This document shows positions 46,554 to 57,669 of a DNA stretch of 64,000 bases, piece by piece. The translations under genes and the position numbers were made by a program. Numbering within the stretch: the stretch's first letter is position 1; every line of letters starts with the position of its first letter. The notes beneath the pieces are model-generated. The model made no database searches, was not told the origin of the DNA, and saw nothing but the letters and a program-made list of their open reading frames with translations. Source of the DNA: Volutella citrinella (lineage: Eukaryota; Ascomycota; Sordariomycetes; Hypocreales; Nectriaceae). The stretch lies in assembly GCA_034401135.1 (NCBI GenBank), contig JAWZSP010000006.1, positions 4,092,001 to 4,156,000 of the forward strand, read 5' to 3'.

Positions 46554-47910
46554 ATGCACTCCTCCAATTTTGACGTTCACGCCTTGCGGCGCCAGTTCCC
46601 TGCCCTGGAGAATGAGCAGGTGTATCTCGATAACGCCGGCGGTAGTCAGGTACTTGGTGTCGTCGTGGACGCGTGAGTCAGCGCCTAGATTCCAGCTGAA
46701 ACCCTGGTCTGCTAACAACACGTGCGTAGCATCCGAGACTACATGGTTGGCTCCAATGTCCAGTTGGGCGCTTCCTACAAGGCAGGCAGGCTCTCCACCG
46801 ACCGGGTTGCGAAAGGCTTCGCGTCTGGGGCCAAGTACATCAACGCATCGACAGACGAAATTGGTGAGCATGTGCTTCTTTCTCGGCCCTGGCCTTTGCT
46901 CATGAGTACATAGTGTTTGGTGGCTCGACAACCCAGTTGTTCAGGAACCTATCACTGGCTCTCACCTTCCAGGCTGGTGACGAGATTGTCGTCTCTGCCG
47001 TTGACCATGAGGCCAACATTGCCTCGTGGGTCGACTTGGCTGAGCGCCAGAAACTCACTCTTAAGTGGTGGAAGCCAGAGCACCCAACAAGCCCCAAGCT
47101 CACCGTTGATAATCTCCAGGGCCTTCTCACTGAAAAGACAAGGCTTCTCACCTTTACCCACTGCAGCAACATTCTCGGCAACATCCACGACGTCAAAGCC
47201 ATCACGTCCTACGCTCGCCAGTTCCCCCATGTTTTGGTTTGTGTCGATGGTGTCGCCTACGCGCCTCACCGCCCGATTGATGTCAAGCACCTCGACGTTG
47301 ATTTCTATTCATTCTCATGGTACAAGGTCTACGGTCCGCATGTCTCGATGCTCTACGCCAGCCAAGAGGCACAAAGACATATACGCTCTCTCGGCCACTA
47401 CTTCAATCCAACTGCCTCGTTGTCGGACAAGCTTGCCTTGGCTTCTGGAAACTACGAACTAGTTTCAAGCATTCCCGTCCTCGTTGACCATCTCCTCTCT
47501 GAAGGGTGGGACGGTGTCAAGAAACAAGAGGCAGCCCTGCAGTCAATGTTGCTCGAGTATCTCGAAAAGCGTGGAGATGTGACTGTATACGGTGAAACGA
47601 GCCCCGACCCAAGTATCCGTGTCCCCATTGTCAGCTTCAAGGTGCACGGTTGGGGCTCTCAAGAGCTGGTGGAAGCCGTGGAAGCCAAGACTAATCTCGG
47701 CTTTAGGTGGGGTAGCTTCTATTCCCATCGTCTCATCGGGGGAATCATGGGGCTGGATGTTGTCGATGCGATTGTAAGAGTGAGCATGGCCCATTATAAC
47801 ACTAGTAAGTTTATGTATGCTCACTCAATATCAACCCAGCTAAAAAGTAAACAGTCGAGGAGATCAAATCAGTCATCGCCGCCTTGGATGAAATCGTGGT
47901 CAAGCGATAG
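46554..47910 (+). CDS. class V aminotransferase-like PLP enzyme (NifS/cysteine desulfurase fold)
   Basis: Exons 46554-46672, 46730-46863, 46914-47804 and 47855-47910 give 399 aa. All introns are 50-57 nt GT-AG. The start YLDNAGGSQ and the later FGGSTTQLFRNL are class V family signatures. The cofactor pocket is visible: a VDHEANIASW His, the VCVDGVAYAPH Asp, and the PLP lysine in YSFSWYKVYGPHVSMLY. Members include cysteine desulfurases, kynureninase-like and isopenicillin-epimerase-like enzymes. The histidine before the lysine found in true NifS (HK) is Tyr here (YK), so iron-sulfur assembly is unlikely and the substrate is open. The ATG at 46554 is chosen because the family begins near it. 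Confidence 0.83.
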
Positions 47911-48461
47911 GGTGGATAGATCAGGGCTCTCAATGATCCGAATGATAGATGCTAGGTCCTATTACTTTATTTCTTGGTCCGACAAGATCCTGCTCTTGTA
48001 TGCCCTTGGTCTTGATTTCGTCACTCATAGAACGAGATATACAATGCATTAACAATGACTGGAGATCTCTCACCGCTTTTATTGAATTGAAGCACGAAAC
48101 TGTTTCATGGTATCCATCCCATATAAATGGGTCAGTCGTAGCGAGCCGATTGTGGCTTTTCAAGGCACTTATGGCGCAACAACGGTCCAAGTCGCTACAT
48201 ATCGAGACTTGGCCTCAACACATTTCTCGAATGCCTCCAGTTCCGAAGTGGTACATATCTCAAAACAGCAGTACAGCCGCAAGATAGACATCGATGTGGT
48301 GCCCATCTTCTATACAGTCACATTTCTGAGATAATAGGGAATGATTGCCAAAACAATTTATTGAACGTGCGTAATGTGACTTCCGCAAAAAGCATTGGAC
48401 CTCAAGGATATCTCTATTGGGTCGTATGTTCCTCCAGTCGGCACGGAAGCTTTCAGCACGA
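47911..48461. other. convergent 3' flanks
   Basis: These 551 bp lie between the stops of the PLP enzyme and AAAP transporter genes. No gene is seen. Confidence 0.35.
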
Positions 48462-49916
48462 CTAAGCCCGGGTGCAAGTAAATGGCTTGCTGACCACCCC
48501 GTTATCCATCGCCTTGATCTGCGGACGTATTAGTACACGGATGTAGGATACAACTTTGAGAGGCACAAAGCTTACCGTCTCATTGATACTCGAGTATAAG
48601 CCACATGCGAGAATGACGATTCCGAAGACGAACAAGAGCCCAGCGCCAATGGCCGATGGCAGGTTCTTTCTAGAATACCATTTCCCCTCTCGAAGCAACA
48701 TGAACCACATCATTGCTGGAAAGTAGAAAGATAGGCCAGAGAGGAAGAGACTTGCGATAATGGAGAGCAGTTCAGAGAACAGAGGGACCGCTTCGGCAAT
48801 AACCCAGGCCAGAACTGTAACGGCGAAGACTAGTGCAATCCATGTAGCCCAACCCTTGGTAGTATTGACGAACCGAGTGACTGAGTTTCGATAGTACCTT
48901 CCGTGAATATATCGAACTACCACAGTAATATTGATCGAGCCGGAGATCAAAATCACAGGCATGGCCACACCAAACGTCATCCGTGAGAGTAGGGGCCCAG
49001 TCGACAGGAGGGCAGGAGCTTTGACCCCCTGGCCAACAAAAGCGTAGATCAGGGAGCCAGTCAAGGTATAGACAATGATCTCGATGATGGCAAGGGCTCT
49101 CGCGGACTTGAAAAAGTCGGTAGGGGTATGCATCTCGGCCATGAAGGATGGTTGGGCGATGGCAAATCCATATGCGAACACAATATTGTTAATTGACACG
49201 AAAGCCTCGGAGAGGGTCAGCCCCTGCTTCGGCCAGGGCGACCATGGGATCGACGATTCAACATAGGCATTGTCTGCAGAACGGATGCCCGTGCCAATGA
49301 TGGTGATTCCAATAGCAATGATGATTGACGCAAAGTCGATGTAGCCGAGAATGGCAATTTCGGTAAAGGACGGAGGAAGCGCGAGAAGGAACATGATCAA
49401 GGCCGTCACGACAGCGAAGACCAGGGAACACAGCGAGCTGCCCGTGATGGTGGAGAATGCGATGGCTCCAGTGAGGCAATGCGACCCGACGCCCATTACC
49501 ATGGTCAGAAAGAAGAAGGCGCCGAATACCACTGTGCCAGTCTTGCCGAACATGAGGCGGCCAATGTCGACATAGTGGCCGATCTGGGGGTACTTGATCT
49601 GGACCTGGCCGAGGAGCACACTCCCATACAGAGCAACGAGGCCAACTCCAACGCACAGCACGACGCCCAGGACCATACCAAGCTGCGCAAACGACTTGGG
49701 AAGACCGAGGGCGCCCAGGGCGATGGCTTGCACAATGAGGATGACAGTCATGCGCTTCCACCCTAGCCGGTGGAAGTAGGCCTCGCCCTCGACGGTTTTC
49801 TGGTGCTGCATGTCTGTCTCGTTCCCAAGCTTTCCGGACTCGAGGGCTCCGTCGCCAGCGGAGAGGGAGACCCGAGGTGTCATGACACCGTCCTGTTTCT
49901 TGGTTTCGTGGTCCAT
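48462..49916 (-). CDS. AAAP-family amino-acid transporter
   Basis: The main exon is 49916-48576 and a short last exon is 48518-48462, giving 465 aa. The 57-nt intron (GTAAGC...GCAG, branch CTAAT) is a multiple of three without a stop, so an unspliced message would encode 484 aa. The splice is preferred because it places the short polar tail right after TM11. The N-terminus is cytosolic. LGWKRMTVILIVQAIALGALGLPKSFAQLG is the Aa_trans TM1 signature, and INNIVFAYGFAIAQPSFMAEM a conserved mid-protein segment. The family moves neutral amino acids at the plasma or vacuolar membrane. TATAAT at 49997-50002 lies 81 bp upstream. Confidence 0.85.
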   Translation of the reverse strand: MDHETKKQDGVMTPRVSLSAGDGALESGKLGNETDMQHQKTVEGEAYFHRLGWKRMTVILIVQAIALGALGLPKSFAQLGMVLGVVLCVGVGLVALYGSVLLGQVQIKYPQIGHYVDIGRLMFGKTGTVVFGAFFFLTMVMGVGSHCLTGAIAFSTITGSSLCSLVFAVVTALIMFLLALPPSFTEIAILGYIDFASIIIAIGITIIGTGIRSADNAYVESSIPWSPWPKQGLTLSEAFVSINNIVFAYGFAIAQPSFMAEMHTPTDFFKSARALAIIEIIVYTLTGSLIYAFVGQGVKAPALLSTGPLLSRMTFGVAMPVILISGSINITVVVRYIHGRYYRNSVTRFVNTTKGWATWIALVFAVTVLAWVIAEAVPLFSELLSIIASLFLSGLSFYFPAMMWFMLLREGKWYSRKNLPSAIGAGLLFVFGIVILACGLYSSINETVSFVPLKVVSYIRVLIRPQIKAMDNGVVSKPFTCTRA

Positions 49917-49996
49917 ATCGATGGATCCGGGAGCGAGGCAAGAGGTGAGAGTCGATCAAAGTGTTGCCAAAACGAGAGGGGTAATACAATGACAGT

Positions 49997-50002
49997 ATTA
50001 TA
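49997..50002 (-). promoter_or_regulatory. TATA-like element of the AAAP transporter gene
   Basis: TATAAT on the minus strand, about 81 bp before the ATG at 49916. Assigned by motif and spacing only. Confidence 0.35.
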
Positions 50003-50440
50003 CTCGAGATATCAAAGTGATGAGGACACTGGGTCGCTACTTGCTGGGCTTTGCATCGTATTTATCCTCCTCCAACATGGTGGCAGCGCTAGGCTCGCGA
50101 CTCTGTCGACAGTTCATTAGTTCGGGCTCCCCCGGCCTCTTCCCCAAGTCTCAACTATGGGGCCGGAACGTGGGGCATAGACCGTTCCGCATGTGTCCCA
50201 GACTGGGGAAACGCCAGCCAGAGACAAGGCCCAGGAAATGGCAGCCGCTCTCGTGCACACAGCAGCTAATACCCACGGCCCGGGACCATGGGCGGTAGAA
50301 TCGCGTCGGGTTACTCTAGTGAGCTACCCGCATTGGCTGTTCATAGTATTGCACGCCAAAGGGTCGGAGAGACCGAGACAAGAATGACCAGGGGTGGCAT
50401 GTGCAAGGTGCGTCAGGGACCAACAAGCAATAGAGCGGAG

Positions 50441-50539
50441 ACCAGGTTAGTGCGGATCGAGTTTAGTAGGGAGCAACTTGGCCGGGCGCAACTTAGCAAG
50501 GAGCACCATTAGCGAGGGGCAGGTTAGCAGGGAGCAGCC
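50441..50539 (+). pseudogene. relic of a pentapeptide-repeat coding sequence
   Basis: Six to seven units of about 15 bp, each beginning TTAG or TTGG and ending GAGCA/GCGCA-like, run in tandem. In the frame starting at 50441 they read TRLVR-IEFSR-EQLGR-AQLSK-EHH, then a stop at 50510-50512. The central Leu/Phe every fifth residue is the pentapeptide-repeat pattern. The unit at about 50492-50507 is 16 bp. After it the pattern continues one frame over as ISE-GQVSR-EQP. This looks like an eroded and frameshifted fragment of a right-handed beta-helix gene. No intact parent is in the window. Confidence 0.5.
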
Positions 50540-51029
50540 AAACAACGGCAGAAGAACAAGAGTAAGCTCGCTTCTGAGGCCAAAGTAGCGAGACTTGTCG
50601 TATACTTGACCCGCATTGGAGTGACACTTGGAGCACGGGAGCGAAGGGGAAGCCTGGATCAGATATGTCGATTCTCTGTTGAACATGCCACCCTTCTCTA
50701 GCTAGTGGGGACAAATGTGGGTGCTGACTACTACATTCACACCGATGGGGCAAATGCTCCATCTTTGCGCTCGAACTTCGAAGCAGCTTTGATGGATAGC
50801 TGGAGACATTCAAAGAGTACTTGCATTGTTTCTCACGTGCCTGAATCCTCTTCGAGCCCCTGTCGTACTCATAAATTATATATTTCTAAAACAGCAGCGT
50901 CTGGTTTAACATACGTTTAAAGTGCCAGCCAATTGGTCTGCGCCTGTTGCAGACCAACTACACCACTTCTGGTCGTCCTCTGTTGGCCATTGGAGCTGTT
51001 CTTCCACATGACAGCCGCCACAGGCCCTG

Positions 51030-53017
51030 TCATTCAAGGGGCTGATTATGACTAAACGTCATTTCTGAGCGGACGACTGGCTGGTTGGGTAAGTAATCCA
51101 GATCCGCAAGGATCTCAACAAATCGATGCAGATATTCGCGACAGCGCCGCTCCATGTCGCTCTGCCTCGATCCGTCGGGACTCGAAGAATCAAGAAACAT
51201 GCCAGCCACATCTCTAATCTTTTTAATCTGTATAACTGGGATTAGTCCCCCGGAACTGAAGCCAAGTCAAGAGGACGGAAAGTGACGCGTTGTCGGAGAC
51301 GTGAGCAACTCACCATGGACCAGCCATTTGCCTCCAAGGCTGCGGCAGGAGTACTGTTTAGAAGATGGAGCAGGTCTCTGGCAATAGACTCTTTTATCTG
51401 CCAGAGTTGCGATGAGATGGAGTCCTCGTAGATGGCAGGCCGTGTATTGGCACAGCTCGGTGCGCGGCTGCAGATCGCGAGCTCATTCAAGCACATTTCC
51501 AACATTGAAGTCTGCATGAATATGCTAGTGATGTAAATATTGGCCCTCATTACGCTGAAGCGGATGTCGTAGTCAGTGTGCTGGCTCGTATTCAGCCTAG
51601 TCGGCAGAGGAGCATTCATATCCGTGGGCGTGAGGGCCAACTGCTCTGGGAGACTGCTGAGCACCGCATCCAGGCGATCCATCATCTGGAACAGAGTGCC
51701 GAGATGTGGTATGTCCGCATATTGTTGCACATCTGGGTGCCTAGTGCGGCCCAGCGGTGGTAATAGCCTCGAGGCTGTGGTGCCCAAGGAAATGCGAAAT
51801 GAAAAAGGCGGTCCGCGAAAGGAACCATCGCCAAGTAGATCTGCGACACAAAGAAAGACTTTGATCAGGGCAATAAAGCCCAAGATGGGTGGTGATGACT
51901 TGCTTTGCCGTGTCTGATCGCCAGAGAGATCCTCGTCGGAAATTTCTAGGGGCATGAGAAACTCCCAGTCAGTATCGTGCGGGTTATGGCTCAGTCCTAC
52001 ATGAGGTATGGAATCGTACATTCGATCATGACTAGACAGAGTCAGTTGGATGCCTTGTTGATTTTGCCGTGGCAACTTTGAAACATACACCTGCATGATG
52101 AACAAGATCCAGAAAGCTCTCTTGCACATCTCCCTCTCGATAGGACCAAAGCTCTTGTATGCTTCTTCCTTGTAAAGCTCCCATCGCCGAAAGAACGAGA
52201 CAGCCTCGGCAGTATATGATAGTGCGGCGTGGTGTGCCTGTGCGTAATGATGCGCCACAGACAATCCCAGAGAAGTAATCATCTCCTGCGTCGACGAATG
52301 CTCCTGATAGTGGGGTGTCGTAGCGATGCGGCTCATGGAGACTAGCCGGGATACCTTGTCGACAGCCTGCCCTACATCGTCGTACCAAACAATGCCGAGC
52401 CTTCCCATGTTTCGGGGTATTGATGAGACGGTCAGGGCACATAGCGAGAGGCAGAGGCGCAGGAAGCCGGCGTCTGTGGCATAGTCTTTGGCCTCTACGC
52501 GGCTGCGAAAGGAAGGGATGTGAATGAGAGGGAATACGGGGTACACACGGATGTAGAACTCGTCGAGAATGTCGAGAAAGATGGGCTCAGGGACAAAGTG
52601 AGCGACAGAGAGTGAAGGTGAGGGAAGCGGTAGGGGCTTCGGGCTCGGGTCTGCCAGCGGAGAGCCCGAAGCTGCTCTCTCCCGAGCTTCGGCGACACGT
52701 CTGTGGCTCGTCAGCACAGGAGATATTAGGAGAGCCCCTCAGACTGGGGGTTAGAGAGATGTTGAGTGGTGAATACCGGCTGGCTGGTCCCCGCGGTTTG
52801 CGGTCCGTGAGAAAGGTGCACGGCACGCTGCTTTGGATGCAGCGTCGGCAGTCTGTAGATTCCTCGCCAAGGACGCACTACTGAGCGTGAGCTTTCCAGG
52901 GTTGTCCAGTTGCCATCGCGATGCTACAGACTGACGACGCACCTGGACCCGACGGGCGCGGCAGAGATCGCAAGCGCGGCTCGAGATTTTGCGCCCTTTG
53001 CGCGAGCTGTCGGCCAT
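51030..53017 (-). CDS. Zn2Cys6 transcription factor with fungal-specific regulatory domain
   Basis: Five exons are inferred: 53017-52943, 52877-52777, 52700-52089, 52031-51314 and 51227-51030, giving 567 aa. The first intron splits the zinc cluster; spliced, it reads C-x2-C-x6-C-x8-C-x2-C-x6-C. The third intron (52032-52088, GTATGT...CTAG) is 57 nt with no stop, so it can be missed. Splicing it gives FIMQVHDRMYDSIPH, as expected in this family. The last exon restores the C-terminal IKKIRDVA block. FYIRVYPVFPLIH near residue 100 marks the start of the fungal_trans domain, as in maltose/xylanolytic-type activators. No divergent target is evident. Confidence 0.83.
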
Positions 53018-53329
53018 TGGCCTCTGTAGATGCAGCGATGCTTGGCTGGTGGGTGTATGGGTGGGCGTCTGGGGGGATGTCGGGGTTGACTCAAGTTGGA
53101 GTTTTGGTCTGGGGAAGAAAAGGCCGAATGTGGGGTGATGGAGCGCCGAGACTACTCAGTTGGGTGGGGCCAATTGGAAGCAAATGAGGTTAAGGACTGT
53201 ACAGAGAACATTTGTAACTTCGGCTCATAGCTGTCATAAGTGGTTCATTTGCAATTTCCTTGCTGGTTTCTATCATGGATACGACCATTGCCTTCAGTAC
53301 GCAAACAATTGGAGATCAACCCATCAACC
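53018..53329. other. intergenic, promoter of the Zn2Cys6 gene
   Basis: These 312 bp separate the ankyrin gene stop from the Zn2Cys6 gene start. No gene is seen. Confidence 0.35.
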
Positions 53330-55686
53330 TCAATGGATGAACCCATGCCTCTTTAGCCATCCCTGGCGATGCTCCTCCTCCCACCGCTTCTCTGCCCTCC
53401 TCAGCGTCGACGACACATCCCAGTGGTCCCTCCTCTGCGCGACCGCCCGCGGCGTCCGGCCCCTCGCATCCTCGGCCGTCGGATCCGCCCCCCAGTCCCG
53501 GAGCACACGCACCGCCTCGCGCCGCTCCTCATCCCCGTCGTTCGCCACGCCCGCAGCGTAGTGCAGCGGCGTGCGTCCGTCCTCGGTCGTCGCATTGGGG
53601 TCCGCCCGCCCGTCCTCAAGGAGCAGCTCCACCGTCGCCGCCGTCGCGTACCGAGCCGCAAGGTGCAGCGGCGTGCGGCCCCCGCTGGCTTTGGCGTCGG
53701 CGTCGGCGCCCCGGTCGATGAGCAGCATCGCGATGGCCAGGTGGTCCCGCTCGACCGCTAGGTGCAGTGGTGTGAGGCCCTTGTCATCGCGTGTCATGGG
53801 CGACGCGAGACGGAGCGCTTCGTGCGTGCCTTCCAGGTCGCCGCTCCATACGCAGTCGAGCAGCGTCTCGTCGTTGTCCTTGGCCGGCCGTCGCCTGGGC
53901 GGCGATTGCGCTGGTTCGTTGATGACGGGCGGCTTCGGGCTTGTCCGTGCCGTCTGCGGACCATCATCCCCAGTCTTGGATGCCTTTATTGGTCTTGAGA
54001 GCCCGACATTGGCCTCCTCCTCCGAGAGCATCGATGGTGATGGTGGTCGTGCTGGTATCGGCCCTTCGTCCACCTTCTTTGCTGGGTCCTGCACTGGGCT
54101 CTTCGTTGCACGGGTTTCCTTTGGCGGTGCATTTGTCGCTGGTAGAGCCTCCGTCTGCACTGGCGGAACCCCTACCGGTTGCGCAACGCTTACCTTGTCC
54201 TTGCCCTTCTCGCCCGGCGGATCGGAACTGGGCACAGACAGCTTCGCCGGAATCGGGGGCGGCGTGAGGATTGTCGACTCGACTGGCGCGTGCTTGATGA
54301 GAGCGCGTCTGTCATATGGTTAGCATCTTGCACAATGCAACATCAGGGCGAGGATGAGACTTACGACTGGATGTTCACCATCAGCGTACTGAGGGTACTC
54401 AACTCCTTCTCCAGAGCCTCCTCGGCCTCCTTGATCTTCTCCCCCCAGACATTCTTGTACTTGTACGAGCTGTAGAAGCCCTGCAGGTCCCGCCAGGCGG
54501 TGCCGTCGCCATCCTTGCCGTCGTTGGTCAGCTCCTGCAGCAGCCCCGTCAGCTCCTCGAGCGAGCCGTCGGCGCTCTTGATGACCTGGTTGATCTGCTT
54601 GCTGAGCAGCTGTCCGCTGTCGCCCTCGACCAGGTCCGGGCGCGCAACGAGCATGTTCTTGATCTGCGTGATGGTGTCCCTGGCCGTCGAGACCTTTGTC
54701 GACAGCGCCTGCATCTCCTCCGGCGCGCCTTGCAGGTCGCTCAACCACCCGGCCCATTCCTTAGCCGTGTCGGCATGCTCGGTGAGCTCCTTTAGGCCTG
54801 CGTAGGCGGCAAAGGCTGCGGGGATCTTGGCCAGGAAGCCCAGTCCTTCAGCACCTCCCTCATCTGCTGCTGCCGGTTTCGATTCTTTTTTGGACGGCGG
54901 GGACGCTGGCTTCCTTGCGTGGTCTGTAGACGATCTCGGGCTATCACGGACACTCCCTCGCCGGCCGCTTCTGTCATATGGTCTGTCCCGGCCGCGGCTG
55001 TCGTGTCGGGGAGAAGACACCCGTTCCTGGTACATGGAGTGTCTGGATCCTCTGTTTGGCGGTCTCGATGGGTCATAGGCACGGCCATCGTAGGACTGTC
55101 TGCGATCGCTGCCGGGTCTACGCAAGTGCGACTCGGTGGGATATGCCGTCATGCGAGGGCGTGAGCTCGAGGGCGGGTCGCGATGATCCGCCCAGACGGA
55201 GTGCCGGCGACCGGACTGAGATTGAGCGTACGACGGCCCATTGCGGCGCGGGCTAGGTGATCGCCACCTGGGTCTACCGTCCTCATCCTCGGACAGCGAC
55301 GAGTCGCGCCGGGGGCGTCTTGGATTTAGCGGTCTGGAGCCAGTAGGTGGAGGTGGTCGAGCCCGGGGCGACACTGAGCGCTCTCGCGTCGGGCGGCTCC
55401 TCAGCGGCGCTAGCGGGCGTCCATGGCTATCACGGCGCGGCGGGTGAGGGTATCGGGATCGCGGGTCTGGCTCCTGGGATCGCGATCTGCGCGCGGAGCT
55501 CGAGGGTGCGGGCCCGAGGCGGCTGTCTTCGGCGTTTGTGCCCGAGGGGATTCGCTGGGGCGCGGGGCGCGGCCTGGTAGTGGTTGTGGTGGGCGTCGTC
55601 GAGTCGATGCGGGGTTTGCTACTGGCAGACACCCGAGGGCTCTTGGCCTTTGACGATCGCGACAAGAAGGAAAACTTGGATGGCAT
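53330..55686 (-). CDS. Arg/Ser-rich, coiled and ankyrin-repeat protein
   Basis: Exons 55686-54365 and 54308-53330, with a 56-nt GTAAGT...CAG intron, give 766 aa. The ATG at 55686 (MPSKFSFLSRSSKAK) is preferred to an in-frame one 51 codons upstream. Residues 1-280 are a disordered Arg/Ser/Pro-rich region with many RSxS and SPR motifs. Residues 290-440 are helical and include FLAKIPAAFAAYAGLKEL and a Glu/Lys-rich coiled segment. A proline-rich linker follows. The last 200 residues hold about four ankyrin repeats (DKGLTPLHLAVERDHLAIAMLL, GGRTPLHLAARYATAATVELLL, DGRTPLHYAAG). I recognise no named protein. The helical middle resembles segments seen in other fungal ankyrin/STAND-related proteins, but there is no NTPase. 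Confidence 0.75.
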
Positions 55687-56872
55687 TCTTTGGATGCAGG
55701 CCCGACCATCCGACGGGGGGAGCAGCTGGCGCGAAACAGGCGCCTTTTTAAACAGCGACAGCGACTGCGCGTGCCAGGGATGCACAGCTTGGAAGGGTGT
55801 AAATAGATAATCAGCTCCCTCCAGGCCGCAGTGCAACATGACGCCATCACGAGCGCCCCCCGGCCGGCAGGGCCAGGCAGGTTGGTGGGCAGTGGCGCCC
55901 CTGTGGGAACAGTGGGATGGGCTGCCGATCCAGGGACGTCTCGATTGGCCCCATCACGGGGGGGAGCCAAGACGCAGCGTCCCGTGGGGAATTCGACGGC
56001 TTGACACGTCGGAGGGGGTGGCCGGGTGACGTGTCGGATGATCATGGTCCACCCCAGGCAGCCCTATCATCAGTCGCTTGGGCGTGTTGGTGCTGCGGTG
56101 CGCCTAGCAGCAGTCTCGTGCGTCCGACGGGTCCCATGTGTCGAACAATCTGGTAATGGCGAGCGCACAGCAGAACAGTCTGGAGTGACACCGTCACGGC
56201 GTGAGGCAGCCCAGGCCTATGGGCCGCGGGCATGCAGGCGCTTAGTGTCTCGCTTAAGGCTGCGGCAGCGCTGTAGTTCGCCTACAGTGAGTGGAAATAG
56301 TGGCCCTAGTAGATCGAGTGCCTTGCTGTGCCTTGCTGGCCGCATAGACCATGCATACGGCCGTCTCAGCCACGCCCGGTGGCCTGGATGGTTTGTGTCA
56401 GTCATCAACAAGATATATTTAGTCGAGTTCCAACACGGATGCGGGATAGCAGTGGACAAGGTGACACTGCTGTCTGCACAGGATTCGATAAGGTGCACAA
56501 CATTTCCAGTCGTATCGCGCGAGGGAATCGTGTCGTTGGGTCACGAGTCACGACAGATAATTACGCACTCCAAGTAGACTGCATGATTCGATTATTGCGT
56601 CATGTGACGGACAAAGCTACATGTCCTGTAATAAAGACCCCTTGAGTCAACTTACTAGCCATATCATCCCCAGATGCTACAAACTGACGGCCAAAATCAA
56701 TGAACATGCACCATAGAACAACAGACGCAGGTATTTTGACCCTAGCCAGCTCAACAAAGCGGCACCCATGAAACTGATGGCGTATCTCGTCTATTCATGG
56801 GCTAAGCCACTCTGGCATATTCACAAACCAGCTTATATGGACTCAACCATCTCTACCACCTGCACTCATGAG
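55687..56872. other. intergenic, no gene seen
   Basis: This is about 1.2 kb between the start of the ankyrin gene and the stop of the acetyltransferase gene. A 183-codon open frame at 56026-56577 has no domain feature and ordinary composition, so it is not called. The part near 55687-55900 is the ankyrin gene promoter. Confidence 0.4.
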
Positions 56873-57669
56873 TCACTCCTTGTCTGGCACCGCCTCAACC
56901 TTCTTAATCACCCGGCAAGGAGCTCCGACAGCGATAGAAAATTCAGGAACATCCCTCGTGACAATGGAGCCCGCTCCGATGGTGCAGCCCTTTCCAATGG
57001 TGACCCCCGGCATGATGGTGGTGTTGCCGCCGATCCAGCAATCATCGCCAATCGTGACGGGCTTGGCATACTCCTCAAACCTGCGCCGCGACTCCACGTC
57101 CGTCTCATGCGTGGCCGTGTATATGGACACGGAGGGGCCAAACAGGACGCGGTTGCCAATCTTGACAATGGCGCTGTCGAGGATGACCATGCTGGCGAAA
57201 TCAGCACTGAAGCGTCCACAGACATTGAAGCATTCACGAAGGCCCGAGGTGGACGAGAACGTACCCAAAGTTTGCGTAGAAGCTGTGGCCGATGGAAATG
57301 TTGGACCCGTAGTCGAGTGTCATGGGCGGCTCGATCCAGGCGTTGCCCACGGCGCCAAAGATGTTGGGCAGCATATTGGCCAGGTCGGCCTGCACCTCCT
57401 CGGCTGAGGCATCCTCGGGGAAGTGCGTGTTGAACTTGTGCACCAGCACTCTGGCGCGGTGCCGCCCGGCTGCCAGCTCTGGTGCCATGGACGCGTACCT
57501 ACAATGTCTCAGTATTATCTTGTGGCTCAGGATGATCATCCGCACAGCTGGGATGAGCTACAACTTACATCATACCAGACACCATCTTCTCGTAGTCATC
57601 GCACCAGGGCACATTGCTGAGGCTCTTGGCAAACTCAATCGCCTCGGGGTTCTTTTCCTTTGTAGCCAT
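56873..57669 (-). CDS. hexapeptide-repeat sugar O-acetyltransferase (LacA/maltose acetyltransferase-like)
   Basis: Exons 57669-57569, 57498-57265 and 57191-56873 give 217 aa, the normal length. The introns are GTAAGT...TAG (70 nt) and GTACGT...CAG (73 nt); the second lies exactly where the family reads YANFGMVILDSAIVKIG. The N-terminal Mac domain is present (WCDDYEKMVSGMMYASMAPEL). It is followed by a left-handed beta-helix with [LIV]-G-x4 hexads (VTIGDDCWIGGNTTIMPGVTIGKGCTIGAGSIVTRDVP). The catalytic His is His140 in YTATHETD. The enzyme moves acetyl from acetyl-CoA to a sugar hydroxyl in the cytosol. In vivo the acceptor is often unknown. Confidence 0.9.

Larger units (their letters stand above)
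49917..51029. other. intergenic, contains an eroded tandem repeat
   Basis: This interval of 1.1 kb has no intact gene. TATAAT (minus strand) at 49997-50002 belongs to the AAAP gene. A degenerate 15-bp repeat at 50441-50539 is described separately. Confidence 0.4.

Noticed and set aside
56026..56577. 183-codon open frame in the intergenic region
   Set aside because: No homology features, no codon bias, no TATA or splice support.
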